A DNA stretch of 58,926 nt from Clostridiales bacterium (GTDB lineage: Bacteria > Bacillota > Clostridia > Oscillospirales > Oscillospiraceae): assembly GCA_021205725.1 (NCBI GenBank), contig JAJPWY010000015.1:1-58926 (forward strand), given 5' to 3'. This document shows positions 9,674-18,614 of this stretch, piece by piece; positions within the stretch are counted from its first letter, which is position 1; the number at the start of each line of letters is the position of its first letter. The notes beneath the pieces were generated by a model, which ran no database searches, was not told the DNA's origin, and saw only the letters and a program-made list of their open reading frames with translations. A program made the translations under genes and the position numbers.

Positions 9674-9725
9674 GGGGGCACTTCCTCTCCGTTCCAGCGC
9701 CGCCGGGCGCTGCTTACTGCTCGTT

Positions 9726-9731
9726 ATTATA
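9726..9731 (-). promoter_or_regulatory. Possible nrdR -10 element
   Basis: A perfect TATAAT on the minus strand lies 52 bases upstream of the nrdR start. A convincing -35 at 17 bases was not found, so only the -10 is reported. Confidence 0.4.
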
Positions 9732-9804
9732 ACACGTTTTTTCCAAAATGGAAGAACAAATAGGGAAAACAGGGCAAAGATTTCCTCTTTTTCCCGGCAT
9801 CCCG

Positions 9805-9833
9805 GTGACTTTTTCCCCGGTACGTGCTATGAT
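9805..9833 (+). promoter_or_regulatory. Possible truA promoter
   Basis: GTGACT (9805-9810), a 17-base spacer and TATGAT (9828-9833) lie 65 bases upstream of truA. The -35 is weak. Confidence 0.5.
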
Positions 9834-9898
9834 ATGCCTGTATCGGGGAGAGCTCTTCCTCCCGTCAGTTTCCGTTCCGGACACAGGAGGTTTCGTCC

Positions 9899-10642
9899 AT
9901 GCAGAACTACCGCATGATTTTGGCCTACGACGGCAGCCGCTACCAGGGCTGGCAGAGCCAGGGCAACACCCAAAACACCATCCAGGCCAAAGTCGAGGCT
10001 GTCCTCTCCCGTCTCACCGGGCAGGCTGTGGAGGTCAGCGCCGCCGGGCGGACGGACGCAGGCGTCCACGCCGCCGGGCAGGTCGTCTCCTTCCGCCTGG
10101 AGCGGGCGCTCGACTGCGCCGCCCTGCTGGAGGGGCTGAACCGCTATCTCCCAGAGGACATCGGCGTCCTCTCCCTGTCCTGTGCCGAGCCCCGGTTCCA
10201 CGCCCGGCTCTCCGCCCGGGGCAAGGTGTATGTCTACCGCATCTGGAATTCCCCGGAGCCGGACGTCTTCGGCCGGAAATACCGCTATGCCCTCCCCCGA
10301 TCCCTGGATCTGGAGCGGATGGAGGCCGCCGCCCGGCTGCTGGAGGGGAAGCACGATTTCCGCTCCTTCTGCGGCCTGAGCCGGTACAAAAAGTCCACCG
10401 TCCGGACGGTGAGCGCTATCTCCGTGACCCGGTCTGACCAGGTGGTGGAGCTGCGGTTCCGGGGAGACGGATTTCTCAACCGCATGGTGCGCATCCTCTC
10501 CGGGACGCTGGTGGAGGTGGGGCTGGGCCTGCGGGAGCCGGACTCCATGCCGACGGTGCTGGCGGCCAAAGACCGGAGCGCCGCCGCAGGAGCGCTGCCG
10601 CCCCACGGCCTGATGCTGGAGACGGTGTTTTATGGAAGCTGA
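9899..10642 (+). CDS. truA: tRNA pseudouridine(38-40) synthase TruA
   Basis: Converts uridines 38-40 of the tRNA anticodon stem-loop to pseudouridine. The 247-residue protein carries the catalytic Asp53 in GRTDAGVHA and the N-terminal YDGSRYQGWQSQ segment typical of TruA. The ending with FLNRMVRILSGTLVEVGLG is also conserved. The start follows ACAGGAGG at proper spacing. It stands alone, divergent from nrdR, and faces a leftward broken peptidase gene across a hairpin. Confidence 0.97.
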   Translation: MQNYRMILAYDGSRYQGWQSQGNTQNTIQAKVEAVLSRLTGQAVEVSAAGRTDAGVHAAGQVVSFRLERALDCAALLEGLNRYLPEDIGVLSLSCAEPRFHARLSARGKVYVYRIWNSPEPDVFGRKYRYALPRSLDLERMEAAARLLEGKHDFRSFCGLSRYKKSTVRTVSAISVTRSDQVVELRFRGDGFLNRMVRILSGTLVEVGLGLREPDSMPTVLAAKDRSAAAGALPPHGLMLETVFYGS

Positions 10643-10650
10643 CAGAAAGA

Positions 10651-10698
10651 TAACAGGAGCGGTCGGTGAACGAATCACCGGCTGCTCCTGCTCTGTTA
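10651..10698. terminator. Hairpin between truA and the peptidase pseudogene
   Basis: A long imperfect stem (TAACAGGAGC... with ...GCTCCTGCTCTGTTA, inner CGGTGA/TCACCG) right after the truA stop could serve both convergent genes. Confidence 0.6.
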
Positions 10699-10722
10699 TG
10701 AAAGAACATCAAACGGCTGTCG

Positions 10723-11449
10723 TCACTCCAGCCGAAGCTCCTCCCCGTCTGCGCAGATCTGCTCGATCTCCCCGTCGCTGATCTGGTAGGCCTCGCCGAA
10801 GAGCCAGGTCTCCCCGTCCTCGACGAGGAAAAAGCTGCCGTCCGGGAGGGCGAAGAAGCAGTTGCCGAAGCTGTCCCCAAAGGTGATGTCCTCAAACAGC
10901 CGCTGTCCGTCCAGGATATTGTCCCGAACCATCTACATTGATATCGGTCAGTCCCAGGCCGGGGATAAACCGCTGATAGTCCGGGTCATCGGCCTCCCCC
11001 TCCAGCTCCGGCTGGGCGTATACCGTGTCGGCACAGTTCATCGTCCCTGCGCTGATCCCGATCAGGATACCGTCAAAGCCCTCCAGCAGCTCCCGCAGGC
11101 GGATGCGGCTGAAAAAGGCGTTCTCCGTGGGGACGTGGCCGCCGGAGAGGAGAATGACGTCGCTCCCGCGCACCAGCGCCTCTGCGTCCCCCTCGTTCCG
11201 CCCGTCGCAGAGGGCCATGTCCGCCAGGGGCAGCTCGTGATAGCGAAAGGCCCTGTAAAAGGTATCCATCATCTCGTCGTTGGCGGTGAACGCCTCCGGG
11301 TCGGCGCAGACGATGAGGCACCGGGCCTTCTCCGGCCAGCGCTGGGCCAGCAGCTCCACAAAGCCGTTGGCCTCCTCCAGGGTGCAGGGGAGATCCACCC
11401 CCTCCGGCGCGCCCCGGGTACAAGGGCTGCTGGTCAAAAACAGATGCAT
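10723..11449 (-). pseudogene. Peptidase E-like (S51) gene, broken by a frameshift
   Basis: The first part (11449 to about 10934) encodes a dipeptidase E-like serine peptidase: catalytic Ser133 in GISAGTMN and a C-terminal GLGLTDINV. After residue 172 the frame continues into unrelated sequence, while the expected C-terminal part (MVRDNILDGQRLFEDITFGDS..., ending LRLE at 10723) resumes in another frame from 10932. The join reads GTA-G-ATG, so family residues between INV and MVRD appear missing together with a frame change. This fits a small deletion of 3n+2 bases, or a sequencing error. The family cleaves Asp-X dipeptides, but this copy is probably inactive. The start is preceded by AGGGAG, 9 bases from ATG. 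Confidence 0.75.
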
Positions 11450-11488
11450 GAAAAGACGCTCCCTTCTCGCCGCCGTGCGCAGCGCCGC

Positions 11489-14400
11489 TTATCGGGTGAT
11501 GGATTTGTTGGTCACATAGCTGCTCAGTGTGCCGTTGCAGACCGCACGAACCGTATAGTAATAGGTGGTGCCGCTGCTCGCCGTCGTGTCCGTGTAGGTC
11601 AGCGTACTGCTGGAGACTGTGGTGATCTTAGCCCAGGAGCCGCCGCTGGTCTTCCGCCAGACGGTGTACCCCGTGGCTCCCGTCACCGCGCCCCACTTTA
11701 CCGTCACGCCGGTAGCGGCGTTGGACAGGGTAACGGTGGGCTGCGCCAGCCGCACGATGGATTTGCTGCTGTCATAGCTTCCCAGGGTGCTGCCGGAGAC
11801 CGCCCGAACCGTGTAGTAATAGGTGGTGCCGCTGTTGTCCGCTACCACCGTATCTGTATAGGTCAGCGTACTGCTGGAGACAGAACCAAGATTTTGCCAG
11901 GAGCCGCTAACCGTCTTGCGGTAGATGCGGTAGCTTGTCGCTCCTGTCACCGCGCCCCACTTTACCGTCACGCCGGTAGAGGCGTTGGACAGGGTGACGG
12001 TGGGCTGGGCCAGCCGCACGATGGATTTGCTACTGTCATAACTTCCCAGGGTGTTGCCGGAGACCGCCCGAACCGTGTAGTAATAGGTGGTGCCGCTGCC
12101 GTCCTCCACCGCCGTATCTGTATAGGTCAGGGTGCTGCTGGAGACAGTGGCAATCCTTGTCCAGGAGTTGCCGCCGCTGACCTTGCGGTAGACGCGGTAG
12201 CTTGTCGCTCCGGACACTGTGCTCCAGGTCACCTGGACTCCGGAGGAGGTGTTTTCCAGAGTGAACTCAGGCTGGGCCAGATACAGGATGGTGCGATCGG
12301 TCTCATAGTCGCTGAGGACTGACCCCGCATAGGCCCGGACAGTGTAGTAATAGGTGGTTCCGCTGCTGGCCGTGGTGTCGGTGTAGCTGGTAGAGGTCAT
12401 ATACTCCAGCGTTGTCCAGCCGCCGGTGGTCTTACGGTAGATGCGGTAGCCCTCTGCCCCTTCAATGGCATTCCAGGTGACCGCCACTCCGGTAGCGGCG
12501 TTGGACAGGCTCACCTCCGGGGTGTCCAGGTACTCCACCTGGCTGCTGTCCTCCAGGAATACCTCTCCAATGTCGTACCAGCTGAGATAGCTCTCATCGT
12601 CGCTGTCATAGCAGCGGACGGCGTACTGGCTGTCCCCGGTCAGCGGGCTGTCGTCCGTCCAGGATGTCCCGTCCGTCTCTCCCAGCACCGTCCAGGTGGA
12701 AAAACCCACCGCCCTGCGCAGGACGACGTAGGAGGAGACGCCGCTGACGCTGTCCCAGGAGAGGATGACCGTGGGGGTATCGGTCTGGGTGACGGTGGTC
12801 ACCGGGGTCGCCTTGGTATACAGCTCTCCGGTGGAGGGCGTCCAGCCCTTCCAGACGCTGTCGCTGCTGACCGCCATGCGCTGCTCCGCCGTCCAGCTGT
12901 ACTCCTCGGCGGGATAGTAGAAGGTGACGGAGGCGGTGTCCTCCTGACTCTCGAAATTGCTCTGCCCGTCTCCGGAGAAATACACCCGCCGCAGGGCGGT
13001 GCAGCCGGAAAGGGCGTCGGTTCCCAGGGCAGTCAGCCCTGCCGGGAAGGTCAGTCTGGTCAGGCCGGTGCAGCCGTAAAAGGCGGAATCGCCCACCGCA
13101 GTGACGGTATCCGGCAGCGTCACAGAGGTCACGGCGATCATGCCCCGGAACGCCCCGGCTCCCACAGAGGTGACGCCGTCCTCCAGGACAACGGCAGCCG
13201 TCTTCTCCGTCAGAGCCTCCCAGCCCCGGGTCTGACCGGTCAGATCATACATGGCTCCCGTGCCGGAGACGGTCAGCGTATTCTCCGACCATGTCCAGGT
13301 CAGCGAGCTGCCACAGGGAGCGGCAGTCACGGTGATGGCAGATGCTGTGGAGAGGTCGCTGGCCTCCTGTCCCTGACCGTCCAGGACAGTCACGGCGTAA
13401 ATGTAGGTTTCGCCGTCGGCCACGGCATCCAGCCAGGAGGTGTCCGTGGTGTCCCCCAGCGCCGTCCAGCTGCCGCTGGCCGTCTTTCGATAGACCCGGT
13501 AGCCGGAGACGCCGGAGAGGGCCTGCCAGGTGACTGTGACTCCCTGGCTGCTGCCGGATACGGCGGTCAGACTGGGTGCCTGCCAGATCAGGCTGCCGTC
13601 TGTCTGCTGACAGCACCAGGTGACCTGGCTGCCTGCGGCGGACAGGTCAAGGGCAAACCATTCATCGGCATATTCCTCCGGGACGGTGGCGGTACAGGCG
13701 GTATTCCCAAACCAGTCGGACAGGGTCGCCGGCGGTGCGCCCAGGAAAGCCACCGTCTCCAGGCCAGTGCAGTCATAAAAGGCGTCTGCGCCGATGGAGT
13801 TCACGGAGGCGGGGATCGTCAGCTCGGAAAGCCCGCTGCACCTCTGGAGCGCCCCGCTCCCGATGGCAGTCAGCGTGTCCGGCAGCTCCAGGCCGGTGAG
13901 CCCGGAGCAGTTGAACAGTGCCCGGATTCCCAGCTCGGTGAGGCCGTCAGGGAGCGTCAGGCTGGTGAGCCCGGTACAGCCATAGAGCACATTCATGGGC
14001 AGCGTCGTCACCCCGTCGGGAATGACCAGGCTGGTCAGGCCGGTGCAGTTGTAGAGGGCGGACTTGCCCAGAGAGGTCAATTCATCGGGAAGGGTCAGGC
14101 TGGTCAGGCCGGTGCAGTTGCCGAAGGCCCCGTCTCCGATCGCCGTCACGGTAGAGGGCAGGGATACGGAGGCCAGGGCAGTACACAGGTAGAAGGTACG
14201 GTAAGAGATCTGTGTGACCCCCTCCGGGATAGCAATCTCGGTCAGGCCGGTGCAGCCATAGAAGGCGCAGTCGCCGATGGCGGTGACGCTGTCTGCAATG
14301 GAGACGTTCGTAAGCGCAGTACACTCCTGGAAGGCGTAGGGGGCCACTGAGGTGACGCCATATTCGATCTCCACCGCCTGTACCTCTGTCCGAATGTAGT

Positions 14401-15061
14401 ACCAATCGGCATATCCCGCATCCCACGCCTCCACCATGGTGCCGGAACCGCTGACGGTCAGCAGTCCCTCTGAGGTGAGCGTCCAGGTCACATCGTCCCC
14501 GCAGTCGCCGGAGGGGAAGTAGTGGGCGTCGGAATAAGCGTATTCGCTGACCACATCTCCGCTGTCATCGATGCAGCAGACGGCGTAGGAATAGGTATGG
14601 TACAGGCTCGCCTCTGCGTCCTGATAGGTGGCCTCCGTCTCGTCCGCTCCGGGATAGGAGGCATAGCCCACCAGGGCATACTCTCCCCCGTCCGTGCTGC
14701 GGAGGATCTGGTAGTCGTACTCTCCCACCGCCTCCCAGGTGACATAGACATAGGAGGTATCCTTCTCAATGGCGGTGCCTATGGCAGTAATGCCGGGGGC
14801 GTCGGCTGTGCCGCTGTCAGAGTCATCGTCCTCTGTGGTCTCCTCGGCGGCTGTCTCAGTCTCCGACAACTCCTCCTGTGCTTCCTCTGGGAGGTCGGCT
14901 ACAGCGGTCTCCTCCTGCTCTGTCAGGTCAGTCTCCACCGTCTCCTCGGCGGCCGGCAGATCCTCCCCTGTCTCCAACGCCAGGGCAGGCTGGGTCAGAG
15001 CAGACAGGAACAGGCAGACTGCCAGCAGCAGCGCCGGGTATCGTTTCAGGTTATTTTGCAT
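11489..15061 (-). CDS. Secreted repeat protein with BspA-type leucine-rich repeats and fibronectin type III domains
   Basis: A 1190-residue exported protein. Start ATG 15061 follows a perfect AAGGAGG 6 bases upstream; a signal peptide (NLKRYPALLLAVCLFLSALTQPALA) is cleaved near residue 28. Then come an acidic Glu/Thr/Ala-rich linker (about 30-85), an Fn3-like domain, a long block of 23-residue LRR_5/BspA repeats (CTGLTSLTLPDGLTELG type), further Fn3-like and LRR segments, and four C-terminal Fn3 repeats ending in GTTYYYTVRA units. No LPXTG or other clear wall anchor is seen, so it may be released or held noncovalently. BspA-type LRR proteins commonly bind host or bacterial surfaces, but the partner here is unknown. 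It appears monocistronic. Confidence 0.88.
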   Translation of the reverse strand: MQNNLKRYPALLLAVCLFLSALTQPALALETGEDLPAAEETVETDLTEQEETAVADLPEEAQEELSETETAAEETTEDDDSDSGTADAPGITAIGTAIEKDTSYVYVTWEAVGEYDYQILRSTDGGEYALVGYASYPGADETEATYQDAEASLYHTYSYAVCCIDDSGDVVSEYAYSDAHYFPSGDCGDDVTWTLTSEGLLTVSGSGTMVEAWDAGYADWYYIRTEVQAVEIEYGVTSVAPYAFQECTALTNVSIADSVTAIGDCAFYGCTGLTEIAIPEGVTQISYRTFYLCTALASVSLPSTVTAIGDGAFGNCTGLTSLTLPDELTSLGKSALYNCTGLTSLVIPDGVTTLPMNVLYGCTGLTSLTLPDGLTELGIRALFNCSGLTGLELPDTLTAIGSGALQRCSGLSELTIPASVNSIGADAFYDCTGLETVAFLGAPPATLSDWFGNTACTATVPEEYADEWFALDLSAAGSQVTWCCQQTDGSLIWQAPSLTAVSGSSQGVTVTWQALSGVSGYRVYRKTASGSWTALGDTTDTSWLDAVADGETYIYAVTVLDGQGQEASDLSTASAITVTAAPCGSSLTWTWSENTLTVSGTGAMYDLTGQTRGWEALTEKTAAVVLEDGVTSVGAGAFRGMIAVTSVTLPDTVTAVGDSAFYGCTGLTRLTFPAGLTALGTDALSGCTALRRVYFSGDGQSNFESQEDTASVTFYYPAEEYSWTAEQRMAVSSDSVWKGWTPSTGELYTKATPVTTVTQTDTPTVILSWDSVSGVSSYVVLRRAVGFSTWTVLGETDGTSWTDDSPLTGDSQYAVRCYDSDDESYLSWYDIGEVFLEDSSQVEYLDTPEVSLSNAATGVAVTWNAIEGAEGYRIYRKTTGGWTTLEYMTSTSYTDTTASSGTTYYYTVRAYAGSVLSDYETDRTILYLAQPEFTLENTSSGVQVTWSTVSGATSYRVYRKVSGGNSWTRIATVSSSTLTYTDTAVEDGSGTTYYYTVRAVSGNTLGSYDSSKSIVRLAQPTVTLSNASTGVTVKWGAVTGATSYRIYRKTVSGSWQNLGSVSSSTLTYTDTVVADNSGTTYYYTVRAVSGSTLGSYDSSKSIVRLAQPTVTLSNAATGVTVKWGAVTGATGYTVWRKTSGGSWAKITTVSSSTLTYTDTTASSGTTYYYTVRAVCNGTLSSYVTNKSITR
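11490..12535 (-). repeat. Four tandem fibronectin type III coding repeats
   Basis: Units of about 258-267 bp (86-89 residues). Neighbouring copies are nearly identical over long stretches; for example CGCACGATGGATTTGCT recurs at 11751 and 12015, a 264-bp period. The last two copies share LAQPTVTLSNA and VTVKWGAVTGAT, which suggests recent duplication or gene conversion. Confidence 0.85.
13745..14330 (-). repeat. Tandem 69-bp leucine-rich repeat coding units
   Basis: A 69-bp (23-residue) period runs through this part of the gene; for example CAGGCTGGTCAGGCCGGTGC recurs at about 14028 and 14097. Each unit encodes a CTGLTxLxLPDxLTxLGxxAL-type BspA leucine-rich repeat. Confidence 0.8.
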
Positions 15062-15107
15062 GAGGTTCCTCCTTGGGTCTGAGGGGCGATCGGGATTTTC
15101 TGTTGAC

Positions 15108-15136
15108 ACGATACCACATTTCGACCGCATTTGCAA
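15108..15136 (-). promoter_or_regulatory. Promoter of the LRR/Fn3 protein gene
   Basis: On the minus strand: -35 TTGCAA (15136-15131), a 17-base spacer and -10 TATCGT (15113-15108). Confidence 0.55.
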
Positions 15137-15167
15137 CCGAATGTGTCCATTTGACTCATCAGCGCAC

Positions 15168-15204
15168 AAAAAGAGGCCCCCGGGGACGAGCCCGAGGGTC
15201 TCTC
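15168..15204 (-). terminator. Terminator of the fructan operon
   Basis: A GC-rich stem (AGAGACCCTCGGG with CCCCGGGGGCCTCT) followed by TTTTTG on the minus strand, 16 bases after the surface GH32 gene stop. Confidence 0.8.
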
Positions 15205-15219
15205 TGTGAACGAGTGTGT

Positions 15220-17643
15220 TTACTCCGCTGTGTAAATAGAGCCCATCTCTGCCACGTACAGCTCCTGCACTGTCACGTCGCCGCCCTCGGCGAAGAGGGA
15301 CAGTCCGTCGGAGTCCTCTCCCTCCGGGTAGGCCCGCATGGAGATGGCCTTGGTGTCGTTGAAGAACGCCTCCACCAGCGACCGATCCAGATAGATCTCC
15401 ATGGTCAGGCTGCCGTCGTCCAGCTCCAGTGCGCCGGAGACGAAGCTGGTGGTGGAGCCGTCGCCCCGGTTGGCCGTCTCCCCGTGGATGGTGCTGTCGC
15501 CGGTGGTGTAGTAGAAGTCGGTCACATCCCGGCCGTCCTCGCTCTCCAGCAGGTTGATGCCGACCTTCTCCGCTTGAATGTCGGTGAAGGTCACCCGGAT
15601 ATAGAGCATATCGCCGCTGATCTCCTGGAGCAGGGCGTCGGCCTCCTCTGCGGTCAGATCCGTCTCGTCGATGAGCACCTCCGTCTCCAGGTCGTGGAGG
15701 GCGTCGGTGGGGGAGACCTTCAGATCAGAGCCGTCGTCGTTGAGCCAGATCCGGCGGGCCAGTCCCACGTTATGGGCCCAGCCTGCAGCCCCCTGCTCTG
15801 CCACCGAGCGCTGATCCTGCATGATGGAGAACAGATAGGTCTCTCCGGTCTCGGCGTCCACATAGGCGCTGGGGCCGGTGAACACGTTGTCGCCGTAGTC
15901 CAGGATGGCCGGGCCGTCGGCATAGGCCTCGTCCGGAGTGAAGGCGCCGGTCTCATAGTCGAAGGTGCCGATGAAGTAATACACCTTGTTGTCCGCAGAG
16001 GACGCCGGGGCGGGGGAGATGATGAACACATCCTTGGTCACGGTGCCGTCCTCGTTGGACAGGGTGAGCAGGATGGGCAGCTCCCAGCTGGTGCCGTAGG
16101 TCATGCTCTGGTTCTCCATCTCATAGATGGGGCCGATATACTGCCAGTCCATGTCGATGGTGCCGTCCGACAGCAGCTCCAGCGTCTCCGTCTTGTAGAG
16201 CAGGGCGCTGCCGCCGTTGGAGGTGCTGCTGCCGGAGCAAATCAGCATATACCATGCCCCCTCGTGCTCCCAGACATAGGGGTCCCGGAACTCGCCGGCC
16301 CGGCCCTGGCCCTCCTGCTGCACCACGGCCAGCTCGTCATAGATGACCCACTCCACCAGATCCGGGTCGGACAGATCGGCGGGATAGGCCACGCCGATGT
16401 TCTGGTTGGAGATCAGGCCGTCGGTGGCATAGGCGTCGTTGCCCGCCGTGAAGAACAGCAGGGGCACGCCGTTGACATCATAGGCCGCATTGCCCGACCA
16501 CACGCCGTCCGGCACCACGGAATCCTCTGTGGGGACGATGGCCTCCTCCACCGGGGTCCAGGTCACCATGTCGTCGCTGACCAGATGGCCCCAGCAGATG
16601 TTGCGCCAGTAGGTGCCGCTCATGTTCTCCTGGAAGAACAGGTGATACTTGCCGTTGTAGTAGACCGGGGCGTGGGGTTCGTTCATCCAGTACTGATAGG
16701 GGCCGCCGTGGTACTGGGGCTTATACTCGTCCTCGGTGAGGATATTTTGCAGCCAGATGGCGTCGAAGTCGATCTCCGGCACGGTGACGGCCCCATAGGC
16801 CTCGGCCACCGTCTCCGCGGAGAGGGCCTCATTGTACAGCTTCAGCTCGTCCATCAGGCCGCTGCACATATTGATGTAGCCCACGCCCAGGCGGGAGGCC
16901 TCGCAGCTGCGGCCCACCAGCAGCTGCTGATTGGCCGGGGCGATGGCGCTGCCCTGGGCGATGTCCATGCTGCCCACACACTCGCCGTTGAGATACAGGC
17001 TCATCTGGCCGTTCTCCCCGTCGAAGACCGCTGTGACGCAGTTCCACTCATACTTTTCCAGGTTGGCGTCTCCCCAGAGAGTCAGCCACTCCTCGCCGGT
17101 GCCCACCTCGAAGCAGAGCTTGCCGTACCGCTGGTAGCCCAGCTGGAATCCGGTGCAGCTGTCCTTGGAGCACTGGGAGACGATGCCCGTCAGCGCCTGG
17201 GTGCCGTTCTCCTCGGCGTAGGGGTCATCCCACTCGAAGGTGCGGGGGGCGAACCACACGCTGACGGAAAAGACGGAGCCCTCCACCTGGATGTCGTTCT
17301 TGCTGTAGGAGATGCAGGTGGAGTTGCCGTCAAACAGCAGGGAGCCGCCGGAGACGCCGTCCGTCCGCCACTGGGGGTCCTGGCTGTCCATATAGAGGGC
17401 GTTGGTGTAGGTGTAGCTCAGCTCCCCCTCCGGCAGATTGCCGCTGGCGTCGGTAATCGCCGTCCCCGTCCCCTCGTCAAAGGGGAGATAGAGCAGCAGG
17501 TTTTCCTCCACCTGGGCGGCGCTGTCCGCGGACTGGTCTCCCCCGCTCTCTCCGGTCTCCCCGTTCTCTGCATTGCAGCCGCTCAGGGCGGTCGCAAGCA
17601 GAAAGCAGGCCAGCAGGCAGAGGGTCCAAACTCTCTTTTTCAT
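15220..17643 (-). CDS. Surface GH32 glycosidase lipoprotein with LamG-like domain
   Basis: An 807-residue exported lipoprotein: lipobox LSGC with Cys23 follows the signal MKKRVWTLCLLACFLLATA. A concanavalin/LamG-like domain (about residues 50-250, with SVSVWFAPRTFEW and LYLNGECVGSM) precedes a GH32 five-bladed propeller. Motifs: YWMNEPHAP (about 318), EFRDPYVW (about 454), SWELP holding the likely acid/base Glu (about 517), and the C-terminal sandwich with DRSLVEAFFN. The nucleophile motif has Glu where WMNDPNG has Asp. Start ATG 17643 is set by GAGGAGG and the signal peptide. As the last gene of the operon it probably cuts fructan outside the cell. Whether it is a hydrolase or transferase, and its linkage choice, are unknown. 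Confidence 0.87.
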   Translation of the reverse strand: MKKRVWTLCLLACFLLATALSGCNAENGETGESGGDQSADSAAQVEENLLLYLPFDEGTGTAITDASGNLPEGELSYTYTNALYMDSQDPQWRTDGVSGGSLLFDGNSTCISYSKNDIQVEGSVFSVSVWFAPRTFEWDDPYAEENGTQALTGIVSQCSKDSCTGFQLGYQRYGKLCFEVGTGEEWLTLWGDANLEKYEWNCVTAVFDGENGQMSLYLNGECVGSMDIAQGSAIAPANQQLLVGRSCEASRLGVGYINMCSGLMDELKLYNEALSAETVAEAYGAVTVPEIDFDAIWLQNILTEDEYKPQYHGGPYQYWMNEPHAPVYYNGKYHLFFQENMSGTYWRNICWGHLVSDDMVTWTPVEEAIVPTEDSVVPDGVWSGNAAYDVNGVPLLFFTAGNDAYATDGLISNQNIGVAYPADLSDPDLVEWVIYDELAVVQQEGQGRAGEFRDPYVWEHEGAWYMLICSGSSTSNGGSALLYKTETLELLSDGTIDMDWQYIGPIYEMENQSMTYGTSWELPILLTLSNEDGTVTKDVFIISPAPASSADNKVYYFIGTFDYETGAFTPDEAYADGPAILDYGDNVFTGPSAYVDAETGETYLFSIMQDQRSVAEQGAAGWAHNVGLARRIWLNDDGSDLKVSPTDALHDLETEVLIDETDLTAEEADALLQEISGDMLYIRVTFTDIQAEKVGINLLESEDGRDVTDFYYTTGDSTIHGETANRGDGSTTSFVSGALELDDGSLTMEIYLDRSLVEAFFNDTKAISMRAYPEGEDSDGLSLFAEGGDVTVQELYVAEMGSIYTAE

Positions 17644-17657
17644 CACAACATTCCTCC

Positions 17658-18614
17658 TCACAATCCGGCTAATTTCAGTACCGCCTCTATGGGCTGCACG
17701 CTGGAGATACCGCCATAGCTCTGGGTGGACAGGCTGGCGGCGCAGCAGGCAAACCGGGTGGCGTCCCACAGCTCTCCGTCAGTGAGCTCCTCCAATGGCT
17801 TGTGCAGCGACAGCAGACGGCTGAGGACGCTGCCGCCGAAGATGTCCCCGGCTCCGGTGGTGTCCCGCACCTGGATGCCGGAGGGGGTGTCCACCTGTCC
17901 CTGGAAGCCGTTTCCGCTGTAGAGACAGCCCTCCGGCCCCAGGGTGATAAAGGCCACGGTCACGCCGAACTCCCGGTGGAGCCGCTCCGCCGCCGCCTCC
18001 GGGGTGCAGCCCCAGAGAAACGCCGTCTCCTCGTCGCTGATTTTTACGATGTCCGCCTGGGCGAGGCCCCACAGGATTTGCTTTTTCGCTTCCTCCAGGT
18101 CCTTCCACAGGGGCTTGCGGAGGTTGGGGTCAAAGGAGATGAGCTTGCCCCGGGCTTTGGCGTAGGCCACCGCCTTCTGGGTGGCGGTGCGCACCGGCTC
18201 GTCGGTGAGGCTCAGGGTGCCGAAGTGGAAATCCCGGCAGTCATCGATGAGGGACAGGTCCAGCTCCTCGAACCGGAGGCAGGTGTCCGCCCCCGGCTTC
18301 CGGGCAAAGCTGAAATGCCGGTTGCCCGTTTGGTCAAAGGTGACAAATGCCAGGGTTGTAAACACGGAGTCGTCCACCCGGATGCCCTTCGTCTCAATTC
18401 CGGCCCCGTCCAGCGTGCCCAGCAGCAGGTGTCCGAAGGCGTCGTCTCCCACCTTGCCCAGCATGGCGGTCTTACAGCCGTAGGCGTTCAGGGCAGCCAG
18501 CAGGTTGCCCGGCGCGCCGCCGGGGTTGGCGGCCATGGTGGGGTAGCCCGCCCCGTCCGTGCTCTTGCAGGCAAAGTCGATGAGCAGCTCCCCCAGCGCG
18601 GTCACATCATACAT
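17658..18614 (-). CDS. scrK: Fructokinase (PfkB family)
   Basis: A 318-residue ribokinase-family sugar kinase. It has the N-terminal GELLIDF start, the NPGGAPGNLLAAL substrate loop, and the C-terminal DTTGAGDIFGGSVL signature with the catalytic Asp. In this setting it most likely phosphorylates fructose released by the neighbouring GH32 enzyme to fructose-6-phosphate. The start (ATG 18614; AAAGGAG 9 bases upstream) overlaps the scrB stop by 8 bases, showing tight coupling. Other PfkB sugars cannot be excluded from sequence alone, but operon context strongly favours fructose. Confidence 0.88.
   Translation of the reverse strand: MYDVTALGELLIDFACKSTDGAGYPTMAANPGGAPGNLLAALNAYGCKTAMLGKVGDDAFGHLLLGTLDGAGIETKGIRVDDSVFTTLAFVTFDQTGNRHFSFARKPGADTCLRFEELDLSLIDDCRDFHFGTLSLTDEPVRTATQKAVAYAKARGKLISFDPNLRKPLWKDLEEAKKQILWGLAQADIVKISDEETAFLWGCTPEAAAERLHREFGVTVAFITLGPEGCLYSGNGFQGQVDTPSGIQVRDTTGAGDIFGGSVLSRLLSLHKPLEELTDGELWDATRFACCAASLSTQSYGGISSVQPIEAVLKLAGL

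Noticed and set aside
9674..9898. NrdR boxes in the nrdR-truA gap
   Set aside because: No ACACTATATATTGTG-like pair was found on either strand.
10892..11449. Peptidase E as an intact shorter protein
   Set aside because: The expected C-terminal part is encoded right after it in another frame, so a broken gene is the simpler reading.
15073..17718. Very long open frame antisense to the surface GH32 gene (also 20176-22914 and 7629-9305 opposite other genes)
   Set aside because: High GC third positions make antisense stops rare. The translations are Gly/His/Val/Gln-rich, have no domains, and oppose clear enzyme genes.
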